A stretch of 64,000 nucleotides of DNA, from assembly GCF_020509005.1 (NCBI RefSeq), contig NC_063016.1:2232001-2296000 (forward strand). Direction: 5' to 3'. The stretch's first letter is position 1, and each line of letters begins with the position of its first letter. The position numbers and the translations under genes are program-made. The notes under the pieces were generated by a model. It was not told the origin of the DNA. It saw only the letters and a list, made by a program, of their open reading frames with translations, and searched no databases. The stretch is from Fulvia fulva. Taxonomy: Eukaryota; Ascomycota; Dothideomycetes; Mycosphaerellales; Mycosphaerellaceae. Below are positions 54,919 through 64,000 of the stretch, piece by piece.

Positions 54919-55092
54919 CGGGATTCCAGTGTGGACTGCTTGAAATGGGCTTCTGTACTGGCCGACCAGGATCGACGTACTGCGGTTTTGGAGGTAGGAC
55001 CGTACGAAGTTGACAAGCCACTTAGGGAGTCCCTTCGACCTTAGGATGTAGAGTAGCCGCGGGTATAACACGTAGTCGAAGGCTCCCGATAT
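54919..55092 (-). other. Mutation-free patch in LINE B, identical to LINE C
   Basis: By reading, all 174 bases equal the reverse complement of LINE C 52952-53125 in the reverse-transcriptase region. All sixteen CpA/TpG sites are kept. Just outside, TTGCGGG has become TTACGGG (54918) and GATATGTC has become GATATATC (55093). Confidence 0.85.
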
Positions 55093-58000
55093 ATCTAGGC
55101 TAAGTAAGGAAGCTACCTTGTCCCTATTCTTATACTAGATGGCCTTTACCTAAGAGGTGATAAGTTCTATCGCGGATAGCGTCGATCGCTATAGGCGCGT
55201 ACCTATCTAGGTGTCCGGGAGTAGGGAGTGTTCCTCTACCGCCTCGGAGAGTCTCGTTATAACCAGCTTCTTAAGCGCCTTCCTAAGAGTGTTAAGGAGC
55301 GCAATTAGGCGGTACGACTTCACCTACGTATAGTCTTCCTTCTACGGCTTACGTAGGACTACTGTCGTCGATTGTTTAAAGGCTATCGGGTAGTACCCGG
55401 TCTATAGGCAGGCGTTAAAGATCGCTATAACTACTAGGGCTAGTTGATCTCTACACTTCTTTAGTAGCTCGTTTAGGATCCTATCCGGCCCCGGGGCTTT
55501 CTTCGCCGGCAACTTCCTTAGTATAGCGGCAACTTCTCCCTCGGACACCTCCTATTAGACCGCGATACTAGGGGCTAGGGGAGTAGAGCTGTTTATGTCG
55601 CTTAGATTAGCCTCGACTAGGGGCGGGAAGAACTTGCTAGCTAGTAGACGCGCCTTGGCCTCGGGGTCGCTAACCGGGCCACTAGGCGATTGTAGCGCTA
55701 GGATAGAGAAGGAGGGGCCCTATATAGGGTCCTATCGGGCCCATTTCGCTAGCTTCTATATCTTCTCTAGCTTGCCGGCGATTTCTTCTACTATAGCCCT
55801 CTAGCCGACTACTTTCTCCCTTCGTATTATAGCTTTCTTCTATTAGTATACCTCCCTATATACGTTCTAGGCCTCCTCGCTATAGCTGCTCGTCTATACC
55901 CGGCGGGCTCTCCTTGCTTCTCTTACTACCGTAGTACACTCCGGCGTCTAGTATAGTTTAGACTATATTGTTAGTTAGGTAAGCGGAACGTGAAGTAAGG
56001 TCGCTTTTCTTATTTCGTCTATTAACCCCTAGACTGCTTCGTCTATCTCGTCTTTACTATTGTATTGCTGCTACGCGATCTAGACTAGCCTCTTAGAGTT
56101 ATCGAGGTACGCCTAGATATTAGCCTAGTAGGCCTTTCCCTAGTTTAGCTTAGGGGTTCTCGCTAGTATACGTTATATCTATATCGTAATAGAGGTCCTA
56201 ACTGGCATATAGTCTAACGACGCCTCGAGTTTATATTCGATCTTATAGTAGGTTACCGTATAGTAGTGGCTATCTAAGATCTAGGAGAGGTCGATCGTGC
56301 CTTAGAGTCCCCCTCTCTTCTAGGTGCCTAGGTCCTTCGGGGTATTAAGGGCAATTACGTTGCTCGCTATCAAGTCGAGTACTTCGTCGGCTATAGGGTA
56401 CGGCTATATAAGGCTTTCCTAGGAAGGGTAGTATATGTTAAAGTCTCCTACTACGATGTAGTACCCTTGTCTCTTAAGCGCACTGTCTAGGTGTCTATAG
56501 ACCCCTAGGTCGCGGCTAGACCTCGAGGCTAGCGGTTACATATATAGGTTGTGTATCTAGGTGCTACCTACGTAGAGGGAGGTAATATCGCCCCCGCCTT
56601 CTTCGTCTACGTAGTACACTACCTCCTAGTCGGATTCTAGTATGTCCTTACTAATATAGAAGCACGTACGGGGTCTGCCGTCGCCTCGTAGGTATGTCGT
56701 ATAGCCTAGTAACTTGTAGGTCGTTAGTCTCTTATAGTACGGATTAATCTATAGCTCCTAGATTATAAGGACGTAGTGGACGCGCGGGTCCGCCTCGTAT
56801 AGGAAAAAGTTCTAGACTATATCCTTGCTATAGTTAACGTTATACTAGATAATACTAAGCGTATCGAGGCTAGTTATCGGCATCGACAATCATTTCCTCT
56901 ATATCGTCCTATGTCCTACTGCCCTATACGTCCTAGTCTACGCCTATCGGCTATATACTAAAGGGGAGCCGGGCCTAGTTAGATTCCCTCGCCGTAGCTA
57001 GCAGAGCACGTAGCCTCCCGTACGCCCTAGGTTGCGTATCCTTTATATCGTTCTCGGCCCTAGGGCGCTTATACCCGACCGCCGCTATTTAGTTCCGGTA
57101 TAGGCTAGCCTTACGGTCGCCGTAGAATCTTAGGGCGACGGTTCTATTTGTAATTGCCTTGTTTTTCGCTAGTTTCCGCTATAGGCATTCCGTACTATAC
57201 GATAGGTAGTGCCCCGGACAGTTCGCGTACCGTCTCGTAGTCGATGTATAGTCCCTAGACATATAGTCTCCTATATAGTTCGAGTAGGCCTACTTGTTTA
57301 TATACGTATAGGTTTGGTGTCTATACTATTAGTATTTGAAGCATTAGAGGACACGAAAGGATAAGGAGTACTTTTCTACTATCTTAAGGCTATATTACTA
57401 GACTAGGCCTTATTCTATCGCTAGATCCGCCGCTTTCGCGTCTTATAGCTATACTATTAGCGCCGAGGCCTTCTTGCCTTCTAGCCATTTCCTATAGAGC
57501 CAAGTCGCCTTCTAGATTAGAGAGTTAAGAGTGACCGGGTTGTCCTCTTAGAGAGCGCGTAGGTGACCCTAGTTAGTTAGGTCAAACTCCTTAGGCATGT
57601 CGTAGACTAGGATCGTAAATTGTTTCGTTAAGACCTTCGCTAATACCGTAACCTTAGATACCTACTATAGCTATGCCTCTAGGTACCTCCTAGCAGTAGT
57701 AGAGCTAGTATAGATCTATAGAGTGCCGTTAGACTATTAGTTCACTACGACCACCCCTAGTTAGTTGATTCGTTAGGCGAGCTCCTTATTCGATAGCTTC
57801 GTAACTTCGGCCTAGTCTTCCTTTACTATAATACGGATCGTAACTACATCGTACGTTAGGCGGGGGCCTAGTATCGATACCGCGACCGATACCTAGCTAT
57901 AGGGGTGTTGATTCCGGGTGGCCTTACTAATCGCCTAGGACGTCGTCCTTATTTCTTATTACCCTCGGTAATACAATAGTATAAGCGCTATACGTAGCTG

Positions 58001-58332
58001 AGTGATCATTACCTATAGAGACCGGTAAGGGAGCTAATCGTTAGTTTCTATACTTTTTACGTCCTCTATAAGTTGCTACTAGTTGTCTTAGGGGGGCTTC
58101 GCCTATAGGGCCGTAGGCGCCGTTAGTGCCGTAGCCTAGGCTACTATTGCCTAGGAGTTGCCTAATGTAGCTAGGCACCTCCGCGGCGTTTAGAGCTGAA
58201 GAAATAGGGTGAAGAGAGCTTCAAGCTGTCCAGATTGAATAAGGTATAACTCCCTTAGTCCTAGGGGTAGTGGCCTGCTTTGTATATCGTTAGAATGGCC
58301 TTAATAAGAGCTTTCGAATGTGTCTTGTTTTT

Positions 58333-58347
58333 TACGAAGGTATATAG
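58333..58347. repeat. Target-site duplication of LINE B, right copy (15 bp)
   Basis: TACGAAGGTATATAG, identical to 48385-48399. The rest of the Copia LTR follows. Confidence 0.92.
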
Positions 58348-58624
58348 TAGAACAGTACTTAGTACTAAAGGTCTCTCTACTATCGGTATAGAGACTACGT
58401 CTCTTATACCTATATAGAGGGATATTGCTCTAGTCCTAGTTCTATTTTACTACGCCTTATCGGTTTTACCTATATCTTATCCTACGACGGCAGTTCCTCT
58501 AAGTCGCTCCTACTATTCGTACGGTATTATAATAGTATTACCGTACTATTATCTCGACTAGCTTAGTATATACTAAGTTAGTCTTAGTACCGTACGACAT
58601 GCCTACTAACCTATATTCGTAATA
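58348..58624 (-). repeat. Copia LTR, right copy (5' LTR), second piece
   Basis: 277 bp that match positions 91-367 of the left LTR (43296-43572). It ends CGTAATA, the RIP-changed form of CGTAACA. Confidence 0.92.
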
Positions 58625-58629
58625 GATAG
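58625..58629. repeat. Target-site duplication GATAG, right copy (Copia)
   Basis: Repeats 43201-43205 and restores the Helitron reading frame when the Copia element is removed. Confidence 0.88.
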
Positions 58630-59290
58630 CGTTAATCCTCGTATAGGACCTATATACTTTATAACCTACCCTCTTCTTAGTAGTACCCCGGTCTTAGAGT
58701 ATAAGAGAAAGCTAGTACTATCTCTCTCGTATCTATAGCTATTCTATCGAGATTAAGCGGAGTATAACGTAGATAGTCGATAGGGTAGGGTCACCTTTCT
58801 ATAGTAGATATAGTAGATACTCCTTAATAAAGACACCCGATTTATATCTAATCCGACCTTCCGCTTCGCTTACTTTAATATATAGATAAGGTAATAGGCC
58901 CGTAGCTATTTAATATACTAGATGTACCTACGCGATACTTAACTAAGGGACTCGTACGACGTACTATTCGAAAGCGCCTATTAAGGCTATTACCTAACGA
59001 GAATAAGAGCAGCGCGCCTATACTAGCGGCCGCGTAATTACTACGGAAAGCGACTAGAAAATAGGAATCTACCTCCTATCCGATAGGACCCTAAAATTAC
59101 GGAGCCGCGGAGGTAAATTACCTATTTAGGCAACTTCTAACCTTAGCCGTAGCTAAAGTGTAGCGATATAGAGACTAGATCCTAAGTCTAACTCGCGAGT
59201 ATTAGGTAGCTCGCGAGGGACACCTAAATCTCTATAAACGGGGATACGATATAGGAACCTAGCTAGTAGTAACTAACCTATTAATAGCTA
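58625..59290 (+). mobile_element. RIP-mutated Helitron-type element, right part
   Basis: The frame continues from 43205: SVNPRIGPIYFITYP, then, near 58810-58890, KDTRFISNPTFRFAYFN followed by an R..ARS stretch. This resembles the Helitron_like_N domain of fungal Helitron replicases. Homology fades near 59,000, and the join to the next LINE was not located. No Rep or helicase motif follows. Confidence 0.55.
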
Positions 59291-59299
59291 AGCTAATAA

Positions 59300-62200
59300 C
59301 TAACCTAGCAATAGTAAGACAACGGCTAACGATAATAAGCTAAGGGCCTAGGAAAAGTATAACGAACCCTAGCCGCCCCCGGCCCCTCCGCGTAGATAGA
59401 ATTATATAAAGAAGCCTAGGTAATACTAGACGAAGACAAATACCTAGCCCGAGTATATAAAAATACAATCGCGTAGCTCCTTAGTGTACTTAAGGCACTC
59501 GAACACTAGACCCTAAGAACAATCTACTAGACTATATAGTACGTAATATAATAGAAGAACCCTACGTAGGCTATAATCGCCGCGGGACACTACCCGGCCT
59601 AGCCCTAGAGGACTAATAACGCGATCCGAGTCTACGTTATAGACCCGGAGGAGAAAAGGGAACTCGAGGGCCTTACGAGTAAGGAGCTCGTAGATAGAAT
59701 CGGCCGGAAGGAGATCGTAGGAGCAAAGGTAGAGCTAAGGGGGGTAGTAAGGCTTTTTACCGTATAGGAGACAGACCGATAAAGACTCGAGACGTATAAG
59801 GAATAGATAACTAAAGTAGCAAAGTTAGCGAAGGTCTCCTACTAACAATTTATAGTAATAGCCTAAGGGGTCCCTAGAACCTTTAAGGTCGAAAACGACC
59901 TCTCCTAGCTATAAATATAGAACTAGAGCACATCCCTAGGAGTACGCTTCTCTAAGGCCGTCTAGCTATATAGAAGCGTCGAACTAATAAAGACATACTC
60001 CTTATTAATCGTCTAGATAGTAAATACGGAATAAGCAAACCTAGTCCTAGACAAAGGACTATACTAGAACTACGAACGTCTTAATACGGAAATCTACTAG
60101 AGTAGCTATAGAGTACTCTAATGCTTTAACTACTAATAGTACGGACATATTGCCCCGAAATGTACGGAGAAGACCCCGAAGTGCCTATACTACGTAGGCC
60201 TATACTAGGGAAAGTAATGCCTACGAGAAGAAGTAAGGTACGTATACTATAGCCGGAAATACCCGGCGTACTCAAGCCAATGCCTAACCCGGATCGCCGC
60301 GAAAGGGAAGGCTAACTAAGCACAAATAACGACCCTAGCGAGATACCCTATCCCGTAGTAAGATAGCGCTTAATATAAAGGCTTTAAGGCGGCAAAAAGA
60401 AAGAGAACGGAGGAGGTAATAAGGGGTACCCTACCGAGTACGTACCCGCCGCTAGGACGGCTAAGCGGGCTAAATAGGGTAGTAAACGAGACAGGATAGA
60501 TACGGATTTTTAGAACACCCCTACCGGCTAAAGGCCTACTAACCTAAGAGGAAGATATAATAACCGTAGGCACTACCTAAGCCCGGAGCACCCCTATAGA
60601 CATTATCCTAGCCAGCCCGTAATAGTAGTATAGGACAACCTTACTATTATATAGTATAACGTTAATAAAAGCAAAGATAAGGTCTAACTCTACTTCTTAT
60701 AAGAACTCGACTACTAAAAGTACGACGTCGTAGCGCTATAGGAACCTTAGACTAACCTATATATAAGTAAACCGGTAACCTATAACGACTAACGATACTA
60801 TACGGTAATTGGTAGGGGTATAGGACATACCCTAAGAATATATACCTACGTAAGTAAGGCTATTAGTATAGAAGTATAGAAGGTCGTACTATAGCCGGAG
60901 GGCTACTAGAGGGATATAACGACAATCGAAATAGTAATAGGCTAGGGAACCGTCCGAATCTATAACGTCTATAACCCTCCCCTATAAGGACGAACGAGTA
61001 GAGACCTAGGAACGCTAGCTACGCTAGACCGGATACTCGAACAAGGGGATATATACTAAGTCCTAGTAGGCGACTTTAACCTTTACTACCCGTACTAGGG
61101 TCTAGACTTTACCCCCCTATACGTATACCTAGGAGGTAAGTTACTAGAAATCACCGCGAGCCGCGATATAGAACTAGCGACCCTAAAGGGTATAGAGACG
61201 TAGAAGGCGAGATTAAGCGTAAGTACGATTGACCTATACTTCCTCTCGAGAGAGCTAGTAACGAGACTAGACAAGTACTACCCGTACCTCTTACTCGAAG
61301 TAGGATTAGACTACATCCCGATCTAGACAATAATCGAGGTAGGAGTCGAGGAGGAATCTATAGCGGAGCTACGCCTAAACTAGAAGAAGGCCCCGTAGGA
61401 AGAAATCCGAGGTGAACTAGCGGTACGACTACACGATAATAGAGTAAATATAGGACTAGAAGTAGGAACAGAAGTAGAATAAGAAGCCGAGCTCGACAAA
61501 GAAGCCGAACGGATAACAATAGTCGTATAGGAGGCAGCTCGTTAGTATATACCCTACATTCGACCTTCTTAAAGACAGAAGCTATTCTAGACCCCGGCGT
61601 ACGCGGAAAGAGTAAAGGAGGCGAGGAGGGCTAGACGAGAGTAGACGAAGGAGTATATATAAGTAATATAGAACGTATACTAAAGGGCTAGCTAAGCTAA
61701 GAAAGCCTAGATACGTCGGGATAAACAGCTAGACTAGAGAACGACGGTAGGGCTCGTAATAGAGAATCCTAACTAGATATAGTAACTAGCGAGGTAGGCG
61801 AGAGCTAGAGGGACAGAGAAGACGCCTTACTTCCCGCCTATAGTCGATATAACGGGGACGCTAAGATTAACGCCGGAGGTAAAAGCGAGGGCGTTTACGG
61901 ACTACTTCTTCTTAATATAAGTCGACGCGGACCTAGCGGATATAGTGGGCACGTCGTACGTAGAACTACTAGATATATACTAGATAGTCTATCTAGGCGA
62001 GGTTAAGGCCGTAATAGGACAGCTTAAGGGAAGAAAGGCCCTAGGGCCCGATAAAATCCTAAACCTCCTACTAAAGGAATATAAAGAGGAAGTCGCCCCG
62101 AGCCTAGCTAAGCTCTTTACTACTTGTCTACGGAAAGGCTACTATCCGAAGCCGTATAGAGACTCCCTAACAGTAGTTATCCGGAAGCTATAGAAGGAAG

Positions 62201-64000
62201 ACTATAATAGGCTTAAGTTATATAGACCGATTACGCTCCTAAATATAGTAGGGAAGATCCTAGAGAAGGTAGTAGCCTAGAGACTTATAAAACTAGTCGA
62301 GGAGAACAACATCCTCCCGGAGATATAGATAGGAGGGAGAAGTAACCGCTTAACCCTTACGGTAATAGAACTAATAACCGAATAGATCTAAACCCTCTAG
62401 TACTATAGACGGAATAGAATAGTATCGCTACTCTCCCTAGATATCTCCTAAGTATTCGATAACGTCTCCTACGAAAGACTACTCTATATACTCCGATAGA
62501 AGAGAGTCCCCGTATAGGCCACGAAATTTATATACTCCTTCCTTAAAGAGTGGACTACGAGAATAGTCCTCGGGAGGTATAAATCCGATAGGGTATACGT
62601 AGAGACCGGAATCCTATAAGGATCTACGCTATCCCTAATCCTGTTCCTAATCTTTATAGCCGACCTCATCCCCTTACTTACGTCCCCTTAGACTTCGGCG
62701 TTAGGCTTCGTAGACGACATAAATATCCTAGCCTAGTCCGCGATAACGGAGGAAAACTATAGACTACTTACGGAGAGACATAGAGTATACGAGGACTAGG
62801 CTAGACGCTACGGCGTCCGTTTTGCCCTAGAGAAATACTAGCTGATCCACTTTAGTAAAGCGAGGACCTACTATAATATATAGGTAACTATAATAATCTA
62901 GGGATACGAGACGAAGCCCTCCCCCGAACTCCGAGTACTAGGAATCTAGCTAGACCCGAAGCTAAGCTAGAACCTATAGATTAAGAAGGTCTAGAATAGA
63001 GCACAAGTAAACGAGGCATTAATAACACGTCTTACTAAGTCAACGTAGGGGGCGACCTTCGACAAAGTAAGAATAATATATAAAGTAATCGTTCGACTAG
63101 CGATACTTTACGGGGTATAAATCTAGGGTACGGGGGGAGTCGATAAGCTAGTACCGCGACGGATCGAATAGCCTCTTAATCGAACCTAAGTAGGCAACTT
63201 AAGAAGAATTCTCGGAGCGTATAAGACTACACCGACGAGAGTAGCCGAGATAGAGACCGGGACACTACTTATCCGTTACTATATCTAAGGGATAAGGATC
63301 TAATATACGGCGAAGACGATAGGGTACCTAGTATAGCAAACTATCTACGATAAGACAGCACGAATCGTACAGAGATATAGCCGGCTATATATAGGACCGT
63401 ACGGAAGGAGGAGTTAGAAGCGGGACGACTTACGGGTATTTAGGAAAGTATAAGGAACGCCGGAGTAGCTAGCGAGAGAGGAGGAGGAACGAAGAACCCG
63501 GGAAAAGAAGGGGAGTAAGGGAAAGTCCTAGAGCCTCGTAGAGTAGGTAGCCGTCTACCTATAGGAATAGGAATAGAATAGTAACCCGCTAGCGAGAATA
63601 GGCCCCCTAGCCCTACGAACCTTCTAGAGACATAACTACCTCCTATACCGCGACCTTATAAGGGTAGAAGTAAGCGTAATAATCTAAATCCGGTCCGAAT
63701 ATATCGGGCTTAGGGCTTACTTATATAGGAGGAACGTCCTAGACATAGATGACCTAGCGTACGAGTATAGCTACCCGTCGTAGAACCCGGAATATATAGT
63801 CGTACGGTGCCTATAGTAGGTAGAAGGGCGGAGTATATAGAGAGCGAGAGTAGCTAGACGCGACTACTAGTCGATCGTTATAAATAAGAGCGACGTATAG
63901 AGGATAGTACGTTAGGTCCTAAGATAAGGATATCTTACCTATTTTAAACTAGCTAACGAGACGGAGGAGTAGATAGAGAAGAGGAGGGAGACTAAGGGGA
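59300..64000 (+). mobile_element. LINE D: RIP-mutated Tad1-like LINE, running off the window end
   Basis: ORF1 remnant (about 59390-60560) has the usual core (RVYVIDPEEKRELEGLTSKE) and mutated zinc knuckles (CFNYQQYGHIAPKC, then a CLYY form where Cys codons became Tyr). ORF2 remnant (about 60640-63990) has endonuclease pieces, reverse-transcriptase blocks (LYRPITLLNIVGKILEK, SLLSLDIS, LGFVDDINILA with FVDD at 62707-62718) and a C-terminus (LANETEE*IEKRRE) like that of LINE A. It is closer to LINE A than to LINE C. Many TAG stops. The start is approximate; the 3' end and target duplication lie past the window. Confidence 0.85.

Larger units (their letters stand above)
48400..58332 (-). mobile_element. 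LINE B: RIP-mutated near-full-length copy of the LINE C family, split by LINE C
   Basis: Pieces 48400-49685 and 54667-58332 total about 4.95 kb. They match the reverse complement of LINE C end to end, from the TCTA-repeat tail (48400-48420) to the leader, lacking only the first 27 bp or so. The differences I checked are mostly C-to-T or G-to-A transitions at CpA/TpG, and ORF1 and ORF2 are full of stops. It inserted into the Copia right LTR with a 15-bp duplication. One 174-bp stretch (54919-55092) has escaped mutation. Confidence 0.92.
43206..58624 (-). mobile_element. Ty1/Copia LTR retrotransposon, RIP-mutated, with nested LINEs in its 5' LTR
   Basis: The element is about 5.47 kb without its inserts. 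The minus strand, read from the right, gives: 5' LTR (split by LINE B), a possible primer-binding site GGTTATAAGCCCGGG (48295-48309), gag-like sequence (about 48200-47150), a protease-side region (TGKQITLEKVLFVPNLGVN, about 46920-46980), integrase (about 46550-45900, with QNGVVEMLI and VEF*PKALE), and reverse transcriptase/RNase H (about 45150-43700, YIDD at 44614-44625). A purine-rich stretch (43573-43581) abuts the 3' LTR. Integrase before reverse transcriptase is the Copia order. Stop-ridden throughout; inactive. Confidence 0.9.

Noticed and set aside
54785..55021. A separate 78-aa minus-strand gene, also seen at 53023-53259 on the plus strand
   Set aside because: It is an off-frame reading of the reverse-transcriptase region in LINE B and LINE C. 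Its apparent conservation comes from the mutation-free patch.
1..64000. tRNA or rRNA genes
   Set aside because: I saw no cloverleaf with A and B boxes and no rRNA-like sequence, although a tRNA search program was not run.

Overview
This window comes from a filamentous ascomycete (Pezizomycotina). The small spliced introns (49-120 nt), the gene families and the transposon types point to Dothideomycetes, but that placement is inference. It shows two kinds of DNA. From 1 to about 12,100 and from about 41,400 to 64,000, the DNA is dead transposons rich in TpA, poor in CpA/TpG and full of TAG/TAA stops. This is the mark of repeat-induced point mutation (RIP). Between them lies a gene island of about 29 kb with normal coding sequence.

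Left block: an old Ty3/Gypsy element (plus strand, 1-852 and 7142 to about 10311) is split by a second Ty3/Gypsy element (853-7141, minus strand, two 519-bp LTRs, target duplication ATATC). A short, internally deleted Fot1/pogo-like DNA transposon follows at 10818-11950. The switch to unmutated DNA lies beside an imperfect palindrome near 12117-12191.

Gene island: a Sec7-PH Arf-family exchange factor (13250-17911, +); a full-size PDR (ABCG) transporter with nine exons (18146-22969, -); a secreted FAD-linked oxidoreductase divergent from it (24685-26339, +) with one intron and an apparent 1-nt frameshift; a LINE (26411-31388) in its 3' flank; a 912-aa multi-pass membrane protein (32549-35459, +); a Y_phosphatase3-type phosphatase (35702-36582, +); an unrecognised 214-aa protein (37269-37913, -); and a C2H2 zinc-finger gene broken by a frameshift (39862-40561, +).

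Right block: a Russian-doll nest that the target-site duplications let one take apart. A RIP-mutated Helitron-type fragment (41,420-43,205 and 58,625 onward) is split by a RIP-mutated Ty1/Copia element (43206-58624, minus, 367-bp LTRs, duplication GATAG). The right LTR of the Copia holds a RIP-mutated LINE (48400-58332, minus, 15-bp duplication). That LINE is split by an intact, un-mutated LINE of the same family (49686-54652, plus, 14-bp duplication). A further RIP-mutated LINE runs from about 59,300 off the window end. The duplication around the intact LINE copies an already mutated sequence, so this LINE landed after RIP had acted on its host.

No new enzyme system was recognised. The most unusual signals are: the ordered nest and RIP-made landing site; a 174-bp mutation-free patch in the dead LINE that matches the intact copy; a LINE with a clean ORF1 beside an ORF2 with 19 TAG/TAA stops and no frameshift; and a shared TATATA target with TCTA-repeat tails for three LINEs.
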